Below, in pieces: positions 26,001 through 37,878 of a stretch of DNA of 64,000 nt. A program made the position numbers and the translations under genes. Origin of the DNA: Boswellia sacra (taxonomy: Eukaryota > Streptophyta > Magnoliopsida > Sapindales > Burseraceae); NCBI GenBank assembly GCA_013180625.2, contig SNVD02015981.1:1-64000 (forward strand). Reading direction: 5' to 3'. The notes beneath the pieces were generated by a model. It worked only from the letters and a program-made list of their open reading frames with translations. It did no database searches and was not told the DNA's origin. Positions within the stretch are counted from its first letter, which is position 1; each line of letters starts with the position of its first letter.

Positions 26001-27752
26001 GTTATGAAGCAAATATTTGAGCAAAAACTTCTCGCTATGTAAGTAAGAAATATACACGGATATTGAGGTTTCATAGATAGTTGCAACAAAAACATGCTTA
26101 AGAATAGCCCTTGTTCAAAAATAAATAATAAAAATGAAAACTACATGAACGCTGTCAGAGAATATTAGAAACTAAAAACATAGTGATCAATTCAAAGTCC
26201 TATGGTTTAAAATGAATTGGTAAATCAAGAGTCTAGACATGCTTATTAGGCCAGCATCAAGTGCTAAAAGGAGTAATGCCTTGGTGCATGGTGGGCCAGC
26301 TAAACAAATTTTCAGAAATGGGTGAAACATAACAATTGAAGTTGGGATCAGAAGGTACAAACCACCCTTACTATCAGTCTGGATAGCAAGATGTACTGTT
26401 AAAAAGCAGCTCACAATAAGTTAAAAGGAAAGTAAAATAAACATAAGCAAAGGAATTTAATTTGTTTTATAATTCTGATTACTGAAAAATTCTTTTTATT
26501 ATGATTAAGAAAGAGAGGGTATGCCACTAACAACAAACACCCACCTCCTATCCCACCGACAGTCAAGATAGATTGCACTGCCACTCCACATGCCTCAGCT
26601 AAAGCCATTATTCCAATAACAAACAAACCAACTGATGAAACTTTGTCTAGAGTTAACATCTTTTCCCGATCAATCCCAGCTAGACTTTGAGAAGTCAAAA
26701 CACGGGCAAAGACATTTGTTTTCCACCGATGCAAAAACCACACAAATGAAAGGATAACGGCCCCCCTCCATGTCTGCGAAAGGTATTGTGATGCTATAGT
26801 GGTTGGAGCTACCATCATGCCACTGAAAGTCAAAGCCATATCCTTTTGTCACATTATTTAAAACAATAAAAAGATATCAAACAAAATATGTATGAAAAGG
26901 GAGATGTTGAATTTGGGAAACTAACATTTGAACAATTGCCATAAAGGTGATCAGATATCGTACTGGATCCTCCAAAGCACACCAAACACTTTTCTCATAG
27001 GGAACTTGGTTCCCAAGCAAGCCTCCATATAGTAAAGATGCAGGACCTTGTGTAGCATATTTGTGAAATCTCCTCAAAATACTGGGCATGACCAGCCAAG
27101 CCAATAGAGTACCCGTCAAATAACCACCAACTGGAACAATCACATCCCTAAGATATGGATGTGCATCAAGGACCTGATGAACATAAGGGTTCAGTTCATC
27201 AGTGACCTCTTTAGCCTTTTCCCCAGTATAAGTTGCTGCATCTACTACACTTTTCCATGCTTCCTTAATTTTATCAACTGAATCACTTCCAACACCACTA
27301 CCATCACTGACATCCATTTCACTGCCACTAGAAGTGACTGGAACATCCAATTCTTTAGGTTTTTCACTTTTGCTACCAAAAAATGACGAATATGACCTAT
27401 GGTTTAAAAATGTGCTCACTGAAACAAAACTAATTGAACTCTGGGTGCACAATCTTGTTGATGTGGGTGAAAATGCTGAAATGGAATTGGTTTTGTAACG
27501 ATGGGTATCACCAGCAGAGACAAAACCACGATCAAAAGCTTGTTTATGCACAGAATTTAATGCAAAGTGCAGCTGACTCCTGTTGTAACTGTTATTCACA
27601 GGGGTGTAAAACGGCTTTACATGACTTTGATCAGCAAAACTGGTATGTTTCAGGCAAGAGCTATACGAATACGATTGAACTAAATGTGGTTTCAGCGAAC
27701 GGTTAATGTAACTACTCAATGACTTGAGCATTGAAAACCTGAGTCCAGCCAT
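23010..27752 (-). CDS. MSL1: mitochondrial MscS-like mechanosensitive channel 1
   Basis: Six coding exons on the minus strand: 27752-26926, 26822-26545, 25364-25264, 24852-24745, 23964-23743 and 23111-23010, total 1638 bases, 545 residues; all phases agree. The N-terminal 130 residues are Ser/Arg-rich with no acidic run, as expected for a mitochondrial transit peptide. Next come helices around DVIVPVGGYLTGTLLAWLVM and YLITFMAIVQ, then MVAPTTIASQ and GAVILSFVWFLHRW. The MscS pore helix and its glycine/alanine pattern follow (SILTVGGIGGVATAFAARD, ILGNVLSGLSMQL), then the beta domain (GDTIK, GSIEGQVVEMGLTTTTLLN) and the cytoplasmic-type tail ending LGSTYRS. MSL1 is an inner-membrane channel that eases membrane potential and osmotic stress. 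A 5' UTR intron is likely, with acceptor near 27788 and first exon around 28000-28130; an AACCCTAA telo-box lies in that leader (28033-28026). A retroposon and a MITE occupy introns but leave splice sites intact. Confidence 0.95.
24341..24592. mobile_element. MITE in MSL1 intron 4
   Basis: Terminal inverted repeats read TGCTACAGTATAGCT on both ends, extended by TGTAT..ATACAG. The interior is AT-rich and has internal inversions (CGTAAATAT, GTAAACGAATG). It belongs to the same family as 37490-37672. It has no coding capacity. Superfamily is not clear from the ends. Confidence 0.7.
25438..25646 (+). mobile_element. short retroposon (SINE or 5'-truncated LINE) in MSL1 intron 2
   Basis: The 209-base insert ends in a run of ten A and is flanked by a perfect 14-base duplication, AAGTTCCTTTTATA, at 25424-25437 and 25647-25660. 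Poly-A tail plus a long TSD is the mark of LINE-machinery integration. The body has a TTTGTAATACC segment before a T-rich stretch, as in many plant LINE 3' ends, and no clear pol III boxes. It lies antisense to MSL1 and away from the splice sites. The perfect TSD suggests a fairly recent insertion. Confidence 0.8.
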
Positions 27753-28589
27753 TTCAACAACTTATACAGAACTCAAAATGGTTCCACCTACAAGAATTTC
27801 AAGAACCATTACCTTCAACTACTAACTCAATGAAAACATCAAAGTAAAGTGGCAACCCTAAACTCAATTAATCACAGATTTCAGAAGCACAAAAGGTTAA
27901 GATTGAACCAAGAATAATCTTAAATCAAACAACAAAAAAACAGTAGAAAATATTGAAAATTAAGTTGACAGAAAGCAAGCTAAGAGGAATTACAGTGCTG
28001 GACCACTGTAGCTTCACGACTTCAATTAGGGTTTTCTAGCGGTCTCGATCCTCGATCAGAATCTATTCTATGAACCGGAAAGGGAAAAAGCGTGAGCAGA
28101 AAGCACCGCAGAGAGACGAGCCGAAACAATTGAGGGAAAACTTCTCGATACCCCAATATTTTAATGATACCAGTTAAAGACTAATGTTTTGGAAAACTAT
28201 CAACTCTCTCCTCCAAACCCCCTTCCCTGTTATATGATAATGATAGTTTCTTCTGTCATTGACGACTGTTAAAATTTCAGCTTTTTAATTTTTGTTTTAC
28301 TTTTTTTAATGAGATTTTTATGTCATAATTGGATCAAATTTTTTCATGTCATTTAAGATCGATGTCTAATTTTTTAAAAAATTAAGATAAAAAATTTGAA
28401 ATAAGTATTCTTTTTTTTATCAAATACTTTAAAATATGAAATATCTCTGTCATTGAGTTAAAATCTAAAATAAAGAAAATAAGTTGTGGTTGGTTAAGTT
28501 AGAGGTGACGTGAAATCAGTACTCTACCATTTTGAATAATGAAGTTCATCATGTAATAAAGTCTTGAGATGAGATAGCCACATGATTAT
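27753..28589 (-). promoter_or_regulatory. MSL1 5' UTR and promoter region
   Basis: The leader appears split by an intron (acceptor TTGTAG ending at 27788). Upstream, the sequence AACCCTAA on the gene strand (28033-28026) is a telo-box, an element frequent in leaders and promoters of constitutively expressed plant genes. From about 28200 on it is AT-rich spacer. Confidence 0.45.
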
Positions 28590-29020
28590 GGGGTAATTCT
28601 AATTTGCTCCTTGAGGTTAGGCCTCAAAAAAATTGAGGGTCTAAAAAAAATTGAGGACCTCAATTTTCTGAAATCTAAGAATGCCCCATGAGGTTACTGT
28701 AGTGCCGTTAAATTTAACGAAAAATATATTAAACTGTTAGATTTAACGAAAAATGTATTGAATAATAACTTAATATTAATATTAGATTTAACAAAAAATT
28801 TATTAAATAATAACTTAACTGCTAATAAGCAGTAAAATAGACTATAATACCCTTTTCTAAATGGTTTCTACTTTTTAAAGCGTTAAGTTACTATTTAATA
28901 TATTTTCCGTTAAATCTAACGGTGCTACAGTAACCTCAGAGGGTAATTTTGAGTTTCAAAAAATTGAGGTCCTCAATTTTCTTTTGGCCTAACCTCAAAA
29001 GACAAATTAGAATTAACCCT
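28590..29020. mobile_element. MITE with about 115-bp TIRs and 8-bp TSD
   Basis: The arms start GGGGTAATTCTAATTTG and, on the other strand, AGGGTTAATTCTAATTTG. They stay similar for about 115 bases, including TTGAGGTTAGGCC, ATTGAGGACCTCAATTTT and GAGGTTACTGTAG. Both flanks carry ATGATTAT (28582-28589 and 29021-29028). An 8-base duplication fits the hAT superfamily, but long arms are more usual for Mutator-like MITEs, so the superfamily is open. A short relic of the same end lies at about 42537-42583. Confidence 0.85.
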
Positions 29021-29028
29021 ATGATTAT

Positions 29029-30521
29029 ATTTGCCAGTCAAAGATGAAATATCGTAAATTAAGAATGAAAGAATCATTAACCCCATGAAAACCTAGCAAA
29101 AGTCAAGAAATATTTTAGCTACAAAGAAATTGCCGTTTGCGCGACCCCGCAGCCAGAGATTTTGCCATATTTGATTACCCGCATATCTCTCTTTACATAG
29201 AGAAGCTGCGATATGGCCACTTACTATTTTTAATTCCCAAATATTCTACAACAATTATTTTAAAAATGTACATAGCAACAATCACATTTAAACGTTATTG
29301 AACTAGTACTATTATAACTTAAAACTCATTCTTATCGGAAAAGTTTGAAATATTCTCTGGCATTGGATAGAAATTTGAAAAAGGGTAATATCAGACACTA
29401 CCCATAAGTTAAGATTTGACATAATATTATCAAGAAATGTAGTTTTATATTTGTATTATTTCAATCTTTAAGGTTTACATATTTATGACATCTAGATCCA
29501 GTTGACTAATTTCATTTGCTTTTTCACAAACGGATAATAATATTTTCATCAACTGGACTTAAGTATTCAATAAGTATGAGATAACATTGATTTTGTTTTC
29601 ATCATAAATAATTATTCAATTGTAATTTAGATTGTGAATAAAGAATCAGTTAACTGAACCTAAATGTTATAAATAAGTAAATCTTAATAATCGAAATGAT
29701 ACAAACAAACCTTCAGTGTGTATTAGACTGACGTGATAACCAACTACACCATGACACCTTGCTTATCCTCATTTTTATGTTTATACAAAGTTACAAACGA
29801 GGTAACCTAAGCTAAATAACTTTTCTGTTTACACACAGGATTGTGTATATTTTTAAAATTATATAATACTTTTTATATTTAATTTAAAATAGAAATATTT
29901 TATTAATAATTTTTTAGTTAATAAAAATATCATTAGAATAAACAAATATTTAATATTTTTAAAAGTATTTAAAAATATGCATATTTATCTAGTTTTATAT
30001 TTTATTGGTTTTTTCAATTTTTTATTAAATGCATTGTGATTGCAAAACATAACTGAACACTTTTTTTTTTCATTTTTTTCTTGAAAAATATATAAATATA
30101 TCTTCTATCTCTATTTTGATACAAAAATTTCTATAACGACGTTATAAAATTTATGAAAAAAAGTGTGAATCATCAATTATGGTTAACTTAGCAATGACAT
30201 GACAATCACCAGCTAATTTAACATTTTGCGACAATGGGTAAAAACGTATAGGTATCTCATACATTCTTCTCTTGGAACAGCCAGGTACACATAAAAATAA
30301 ATAAATAAACAACCATGCGACAAGAAGTAGTGGTTTGAACAACTCCACTACCTCAAATGTTTAATTATATTGCTGATTACCCAATCTGTCTCTATGTGTA
30401 TGAGCTCATATCTGTATATGAACATGCATCAATCTAAAACTTGTATAACACCCTACACGATTGCGTACAAACTCTCTTTGTCTCCTGTAGCTAGCAAGCT
30501 ACCATTTCACTTCTCTCATCA
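29029..30521. other. AT-rich spacer upstream of cyclase pseudogene
   Basis: I see no gene apart from a tRNA-Val-like relic at 29706-29759. Confidence 0.5.
29706..29759 (-). pseudogene. truncated tRNA-Val-like relic
   Basis: The minus strand reads GGTGTCATGGTGTAGTTGG, then TTATCACGTCAGTCTAA and CACTGAAGG, which follows the 5' two thirds of plant tRNA-Val(AAC): D arm with TAGTTGGTTA and anticodon stem CAGTCT. Two extra bases break the anticodon loop and the T arm is lost, so it cannot be a functional tRNA. It may be a gene relic or the head of an old tRNA-derived SINE. Confidence 0.6.
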
Positions 30522-31989
30522 TGCATACATCTATGGGGACTTCTGTTAGGCTACTTTCTCCCACTCCTGCAGCTAACAAGATTTCTACTTCCCAAATATC
30601 AAACCCATTCGCCAACCTCTTCATTATTTTCTTTACGAATATGCTATAATAATTATAGCACAGCGTCAACAAGAATTCTTCAAAGGGTCCAAAGCAAGAG
30701 CAAGTTTGGTGACTTCTTTGATGGGGTGCGCACCCCTAATTATCCTGAATCTAGACAGTCCTCTTAGACTTTGATTTGTCTTGGTTTAACCCGTCTAATG
30801 ATTGGTCTCGCTTCGATGTGATTGTTATTGGCACTGGCCCATCTGGCCTCCGACTGGCTGAGCAACTGTCATACCATGGAATCAAGGTATGTTGTGTAGA
30901 TCCTTCCCCGTTTTCTATGTGGCCTAACAATTATGGAGTTTGGGTTCATGAGTTTGAGATTTTAGGACTTGAGCATTGTCTGGACAAAACTTGGCCTGTC
31001 ATTTCTGTGTATATTGATGATCACAGGACCAGGACCAAATATTTGGACCGTCCATTTGGCCGCCTTAATAGAAATCAACTTAAAGAGACTATGATGGAGA
31101 ATTGTGTTGACAACGGAGTTAAGTTTCATAAGGCCAAGGTTTGGAAAATAAAGCATGAAGAATACGAGTCTTCAATTGTCTGCGAAGACGGGAATGAGGT
31201 CAAGGCCCGCTTGGTTGTGGATGCTGGTGGCTTTGCAAGCCCTTTTGTGGAGTATAATAAGCCAAGAAATCATGGCTACCACGTTGGTCCGGGTATTTTA
31301 TCTGAAGTTGAGAATCACCCTTTTGACTTGGATAATATGGTTCTCACTGATTACAGGGATTCACATCTTGAAAGCGAGCCTCATTTACAAGCTAGAAATT
31401 CCAAATTCCCAACTTTTCTCTACGCAATGCCACTTGAATCAAACTTAATATTCTTGGAGGAAGAATCAATGTGCAGCCGCCCAGCATTATCACCCTTGGA
31501 CATCAAAAACAACATGGTAGCGAGGCTAAGGCATTTGGAAATCAAAGTGAAGAGAGTAATAGAGCAAGAGAAGTGTTTGATCCCAATGGGAGGCCCTGAT
31601 CTCCTACAATTCCTCAACGCGCCATGGCTATAGGTGGAACTTCCGGGCTGGTTCATCCTTCAACTGGAAACTTGTTGGCTTCGACGCTAGCTATAGCTCC
31701 TGCCTTAGCTGATGCCATAGCTGACTGCCAAGGCTCGACCCGGCTGATCAGAGGCAGACCTTTTTGTCAAAGAGTGTGGAATGAATTGTGGCCAATCGAG
31801 AAAAGGTTCATTAGAGAAATATACTGCTACGGTATGGAAACCATGTTGAAGCTTGATCTAAATGGGACAAGGAGATTATTTGATGCTTTCTTTGATGTAA
31901 ATCCTTATTATTGGCAAGGGTTCCTCTCTTCAAGTTTGTCTTTCCGAGACTTTTTCATGTTTGCCATGCTTATGCTTGGACGCCTATGA
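30522..31989 (+). pseudogene. broken duplicate of chromoplast-type lycopene beta-cyclase
   Basis: It is collinear with the intact gene at 40622. A plastid-transit-like start (MGTSVRLLSPTPAAN, inner ATG at 30534) runs into a stop after about 40 codons. A shifted piece, QSKSKFGDFFDG, matches QSCKFGNFLEL of the intact copy, and a second frame change at about 30765 leads into SWFNPSNDWSRFDV. The dinucleotide-binding motif IGTGPSGLRLAEQ and most of the enzyme then stay open to about 31600, where a frame change after IPMGGP leads to a stop at 31631. The last piece runs from about 31600 to a premature stop at 31989, about 30 residues before the normal C-terminus. The catalytic FLEET motif reads FLEEE. 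There is no usable ATG for the long open frame, which begins at TTG. Confidence 0.93.
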
Positions 31990-32893
31990 AATTGATGATC
32001 TGGATTTAATATTAATGTGATTATTAATTTTAATAATTTTAGATTTACAACATTCATACAATATAAACTCTACAAAATGATGGGATATCTAAGTGACAAA
32101 ATCCTGTTGGAGATGTAACTTCCATTATCCATTTTTATTTTTTCTTCCAGTGAATTTTCGTTATACAGACTAACATCATATTATATAGTTTATGTTATAT
32201 GAATAATGCAAATCCAGCATTACTCTATTAATTTACGATGTATTTCGAACGTATTGCTTTGGATTAATTTGGAATATTAATAATTACCATGAATATGAAA
32301 TTACGGTTTTGCTTTTTGGACAATGCATGCATTAGGTCAACTTTAAAAGAAACATTATAAAATTCAAGGACCAAGTGTATCATCAATTTGATAGCCTTAC
32401 GGATCAAAACTCCGATATCATTTAAGAAAAAAATCTCAATGAAAAACAAGGTTACTGTGACGCGTATTATATACGCCAATATTTTGTTGCATATATTATA
32501 CAATATTCAATGTCAATTGAGATGATAATGACATAGAACTTGAATTATTTGATGAATATAATATAGTAATCAATTAAATCAATAATAATCTATATGAAAA
32601 TTACAAAAAAATTATATAGAGGATTTGCTACAACTTTGAGCAAATAAACAAATGTGAGATTTGATAAATTTATTTTGAAAATTGAAACGTAACCTCTCTC
32701 TCCCTTACAATATGATATCTTCAATCATTTATAGAGATTTTTTTTTTTTTTTGCCTGCTCATTGATACATGAATTTGCACGTCGCACACTTACTTCATGA
32801 GGGAAAAAAAAAAATTAAAAGCTAGCTATAATTAAGTATAGGCTATAGCCAAATGGGTTGACAGTGATTCACCCATTGATTACCAGAGTAAAT
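31990..32893. other. AT-rich spacer, no gene seen
   Basis: Short AT-rich frames only. No TIR pair or coding similarity recognised. Confidence 0.5.
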
Positions 32894-33766
32894 CACTACA
32901 AAAAGGCGGGACTGGGAAAATCTTTTCAAATTCTATCCCAAGTCTTGTGTTTGGCTCAGAAGCGAAATGGGTCAGGACAAAATTTTGTCCCCAACTAACC
33001 TTTAGTCCCGAATTTTCGGGACTTCAAAGATCCACCTCCAAGGCGGGCCTCTTTTTTTTTTTTGGTTTTAAATAAATGTTAAAGTAAAATAAATAGTTAT
33101 ATTATCATATTATTAATAATAATATTAAATAATTTGTATTTTAATTAAATAATAATATGATAGTAAATAATTATAATATTATAATAATTATATTAATTTA
33201 CAAATATTAAGTCAGAATTATAATATTATAATATTCATAAATATTTAAATACAATAAAAATCTCTATTATCATACCATTAATAATTATCTTAAATAATTT
33301 TATTTTAAAATTAAAATTATAGCAAATAATAATAAAACAAAAATAAATAAGTAAAATATTATAAAATAAATTTATTACATAATAAATAATTTATTATTAT
33401 ATAAACAATTATTATCTAATTAATAATATTGTAATATGATAAATATAAATATTTTATAATACTAAATCAAAATTAATATAATATAATTTATTTTTTTATA
33501 AATAATTAAATTAATTTTGAAAAAAATTAAACAAATTTATGTTTTAAAAATAATTTCTTAAAAATTATTATAAAATAATATAGTCTAGTCCTATATTTTA
33601 CCAAGCACAAGACAGTCTATATACAGTCTAGTCTTATATTATACAAAACATAAGACATTGCTATATATAGTTTAGTCTTAAATTGTAGTCCCAGTCCAGT
33701 CCAGTCTTAGGTTCTAATCATATTATAGTCCAGTCTTAGCTCCCAAACAAGCCTAAGTCCCCACTT
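32894..33766. mobile_element. possible TIR-element relic(s)
   Basis: CACTACAAAAAGGCGGGA at 32894 looks like a CACTA-type terminus, but no matching right end (TGTAGTG) was found. Within it, CTTGTGTTTGGCTCAGA at 32949 is loosely inverted by CTTGTTTGGGAGCTAAGA read from 33763 on the other strand. Repeats of TAGTCTTA lie in the right part, as in subterminal regions of non-autonomous elements. This is probably one decayed element inside another. Confidence 0.35.
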
Positions 33767-34122
33767 TTCATTTCACTAGACTCCACTTTCAAAAAGTATA
33801 TCACTAAAAAATTTTAATTAATTTTATTTTTTCAATAAACACCCATTTGTTCTCTATTTACCCTTCTAATTCCTTTCCATAGGATTGGCAAAAACCCGGG
33901 GACGGGCCGGGGACCCCGCTCCCCGTCCTTGGCTCTGATAAGGAATTCAATTCCCCGTCCCCGGAAAATTTTTCAGAAATTCCGGGGCCGGGGAATTATA
34001 TTCCAGGTCCGGGGAATTCAATTCCCTGGGTTATTTCCCCGGTTTTAATTTTTTTAATTTTCTGTGATAGATCTGTTAATACTTGTATTTTTTATTCATA
34101 CTTACAACTTAAAATGGGCTTG

Positions 34123-34208
34123 TGGCCTGCTGGTGGTAAGGGTCTTTTGTTTGCTTGCAGTTCCCAGGTTCAAACCGTTGCAACTCCTACAAATTGTTTT
34201 TTTTTTAA
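34123..34208 (+). repeat. possible SINE relic inside hAT element
   Basis: TGGCCTGCTGGTGGTAAGGG resembles a pol III box A and GGTTCAAACC, about 40 bases further on, a box B; a T run follows. A second GGTTCAAGTC lies near 34281. Both could be chance, so this is a weak call. Confidence 0.3.
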
Positions 34209-34360
34209 GTTATTATTGTGGTTATAACTTTTTTTCTTATTGAGTTTACTAGCTAACAGATGAGTCTTTTCTTGAACCAAGGTTCAAGTCACCCCATTAA
34301 TACATGTTTTTATTATTTTTGTTAATATTATATTTATAATTTTTCTAATGAATTAGACAT

Positions 34361-34654
34361 TGCTTTTGCATATATTAATTTTTTTAAATTATTAAATCTG
34401 GCTTCATTATATTTATAAAGTGTAAATACTTCTATAAATTTTTTTATTAAGATAGTCAATTGTTAACTAGAATATCAATGATGAAAATACATATAAGAAT
34501 TAAGAAATGCTTTTGCATATATTAATTTTTTTAAATTATTAAATATAGCTTCGTTATATTTATAAAGTATAAATACTTCTATAAATTTTTTTATTAAGTT
34601 AGTTTATTATTAACTAAAATATCAATGATGAAAATACATATAAGAATTAAGAAA
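34361..34654. repeat. 147-bp tandem duplication
   Basis: Two adjacent units start TGCTTTTGCATATATTAA at 34361 and 34508 and end AAGAATTAAGAAAT. They are about 95% alike by eye. It lies inside the hAT element. Confidence 0.85.
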
Positions 34655-35243
34655 TCATTACTTTAAAGTTGAAGTTCAATTAATAATAAAATAAGATAAA
34701 TAATAATTTGAAAATCCAAACATTAACATCTAATTTCGTCAATATAATTTCTAAACACATGAACAACCTAAGCATCCAACTAACAATAACATAAACGTAT
34801 TGCATATTACTTAAACATCCAAAGAAACTACAAGTGTACAAAGTACAAACCAATGTTACCAAACATCAAAAAAAAAAAAAAACAATAGTCCAACACATAA
34901 TTAAAACATTGGGTTGAGCTGGGTTTATAATTTTGTACAAATATTGTAATTGGGTTTTGTGTTTGGGTTGGGCTTATAATTTTGTCCTTTGAACTGGATA
35001 TGCTCATTATAATTTTATATTTGGGCTGGACTTATAATTTGCACATGAAATTTCTTATTCCGGGCCGGGGAACATGATCCCCGCCCCCTGCCCGGCCCGG
35101 CCCGGCCCCGGACAATCCCCGGAAAAATGTTCCCCGGCCCCGACTTCAATCCCCAGAATTCCGGGTAATTCCCCAGGCATTTACGGGTCGGGGAGCCGGG
35201 TACCCAGACCCGCCCGGGTACAATTGCCATCCCTACCTTTCTA

Positions 35244-36760
35244 TTGCATTGTGTATTTTTATAGTTTTTATTTATACCAAAAAGCAATCTTAAAGAATAA
35301 TTTATCAATAATCCTAAAGATGTCTTCATCAATTGAAGTGAGAGATTCATTTTTACAAAAAAAAAAAAAAATCATTTTTCTCCAAGTAATTTGATGATTA
35401 AAATGACTTCTAATTTTTACTCGTCTTTGCCCTTCAAATTGCAAAAGACAAAGGGTTTTGCATTTTGTATTTTGGGCAGGATAGTATAGCTTACATTGTC
35501 AAATCAATTACATGGAAATCATCAATTTCAATGAGATTAAGAAGGCATTTTTTCAATGAAATCTGAATAGGTTTAAATTAAACTGAAATCTAAATAATTC
35601 TGAATATGTAAATTTAAAAAAAATATATATTTTAACATTTGAATTAAAATATTTGAATTTAATATTTTTACACTTGTATCCTTATCATTTGAAGTTGTTT
35701 TCACTCGTATTTTTTGACATATTAAAAATATTTGTAAATTATTATTTAAAAAATAAAATTAAAGTATTTAAATATTTAAAATTTTAAAATGTTTAAATAT
35801 TTTATTATATTTTATAAATTATTAAAATGATAATTTATATTATAATTATATATTATTTATTTAAATATGTATTATTTTATAAAAGTTACGTATAAAAGAT
35901 AATAAACGAATTAATAGAAATATTTTTAAGAATTACGAGTTATACAAACTATTCAGACATTTGCAGATGAAAAGCTAAAATATTTAGCTTTTTCTATACG
36001 ATAAAATTATATTATAGTAAGTCTTAAGTTAAAAAAATAAATACTTTAAAAATATCTCAAATTTGAGTATAAGTTAAATTCAAATTTTAATTAAAAAAAA
36101 AACCTAAGTCTCTACTTGAACTTTTTGGAATCGTTATTCTTCGTTAAATTAAAGTGACGTTGGTGCCGGAGTTGACAGTGTTATTCTTCGTTAAATGAAA
36201 GCAATGTTGGTGCCCGAAGTTGGCTTTTTTTTTTTTTTTTTTTTAATACTCTTAGTTTGTTTGTTAATGGTTCATTATGAATTGATTGATACATCTTTTC
36301 TTCCTAGATTCGGTTCCTAGACGTTCTTGGTTACTGGCTAATCAGTCTTTTCAATAATTGATTTTCTTTTCCTTCATTGTTTTGAAAGAGCTGGCTAGAA
36401 ATTAGAGAACCAAAAATGATAATGTGCTTTTTAGTAAGTTTATCAAAGATAATTACTAAAAAAAATTGGAATATCAGTCATATAATTAAATTAGTGCCGT
36501 AAAGTTATTATTAATACATATAAATATCAAATTATGTTATAAACTTATTGTGCTGTTACAGTGATTATTTCATATTCGTATTATTTATAATATAAATTTT
36601 TAGTTATGGTTAATTTATTAAAACTTATAAGATTTTAATTATATAATCTATTTGACATCTATATTAAAGAAATAAATTAACAAGTTTAGTGAGATTGAAA
36701 AATTGATTGAATAGAACTACACTATAAAAAACATATTCGAAATTTGATTATGTAAAGAAT
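35244..36760. other. AT-rich spacer
   Basis: No gene seen. A 47-base tandem duplication lies at 36133-36226 (each unit starts GTTATTCTTCGTTAAAT and contains TTGGTGCC), followed by an 18-base T run. Confidence 0.5.
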
Positions 36761-37480
36761 GATTCTATTTAGTCCACATTTATTAACTCTTCAGCCCCTT
36801 TATCCAAATTAGATTTGGATAAAAATGTCATAAAAAAATAAAAATTACATCCTTCACTTGTTTTGATATTATATATAATTTTCTCTGCCCATTAAAAGCT
36901 TCATCATCATAAATAACTCTTATCATAATATGATTTCTAATAAGATGTTGGTTTAAACTTTCTTTCCTTCAATCGTGTTCGGAATTTTCATGGAGACAGA
37001 TTGTAACAAATATAAGAATAACAACCATCCATCTTTGAAAGCTTTAGTCATCTGTCCTTTAAAGCTGTGTCTTTAAAAGCTGTGATTCGTAATTTTGGCT
37101 GATCATGTTTTCTTTGCTCTAGCACTTGGTATTGCTGCTGTGTAAGCCGTGGCTTTGACAATCTTCACTGATCTATCTGCAACTTTACATTCTGGACTTT
37201 CTTTCATACGAGAACGCGAGAAAAACAGAGACAAAGAGCGATAAATTCTAAATTCTCACAAATTTTATAACGCATAATCCTTTTGTTGTTGTTCCCTTTT
37301 TCCAAACAAATTTCAAATATGATTAAAATCACGATTTAATGGGCTAATTATGATAATTCTATGAAAGGAAATTAACACAAGGAGGATCCTTATTATTTAT
37401 TATGATAAATTTATCCAAATCTAATTGAAAAATGAGGGTTGGAGAGTTAATTGATGGGCACCGTATAAAATTACTCTCGC
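36761..37480. mobile_element. Mutator-like TIR element (720 bp) with 9-bp TSD
   Basis: The arms share AACTCT and AATTAGATTTGGATAAA across about 90 bases in inverted orientation. The flanks GTAAAGAAT (36752-36760) and GTAAATAAT (37481-37489) match at eight of nine bases. A 9-base duplication with long arms fits non-autonomous Mutator-like elements. I see no transposase. Confidence 0.75.
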
Positions 37481-37489
37481 GTAAATAAT

Positions 37490-37672
37490 GATCCCAAATA
37501 TGAATAAGTGAGGGGTAAATACGACTTTTATTTGTTTTTTATTTACGACTTTTTTATATTTTTTTGACATATAACTTTTATTCATTCGTTTACTACTTTT
37601 ATAATGTGTTTATATTTTTTATATAAATAAATAGTTACTGTACTGATACAGCAATTATAATGTAGTTTTTTT
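37490..37672. mobile_element. partial copy of the MSL1-intron MITE family
   Basis: The reverse complement of about 37530-37672 matches 24341-24480, sharing GTAAACGAATGAATAAAA and a TGTAT..TACAG end. The other end is missing. It starts right beside the TSD of the Mutator-like element. Confidence 0.65.
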
Positions 37673-37878
37673 CATAAGTGAGTCCAAACTCATGTTGATT
37701 GGAACGAGGCCCAATAAATGAACTATTCTAACAGTGACGTTTATAAATGGGCTCCTAAATCTCCTAAGGTGCAAAATGTTGAAGAAGTTTTAAATTTTGG
37801 TTTTCTGCGTAACTCCTCCGTTGCAGTCCTCTTCTTTATTAAAAGATAAAAAAAAAAAAATCCGTCTGAGAAAAATCT

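Larger units (their letters stand above)
33880..35235. mobile_element. non-autonomous hAT element with GC-rich ends
   Basis: The ends are TAGGATTGGCAA and, on the other strand, TAGGGATGGCAA, the usual plant hAT terminus. They are followed on both sides by dense CCGGGG/CCCCGG runs (33895-34045 and 35060-35215). The flanking 8-mers CCTTTCCA (33872-33879) and CCTTTCTA (35236-35243) match at seven of eight bases, as expected for a hAT TSD. The interior is AT-rich without transposase and contains a 147-base tandem duplication and two box-B-like motifs. Confidence 0.85.

Noticed and set aside
27434..27706. Plus-strand 90-codon frame
   Set aside because: Antisense to MSL1 exon 1.
32894..32911. Full CACTA element
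   Set aside because: Only a left-end-like motif is present; no right end or transposase found, so kept as a low-confidence relic.
35015..35394. Pro/Gly-rich frames on both strands
   Set aside because: They translate the GC-rich hAT terminus.
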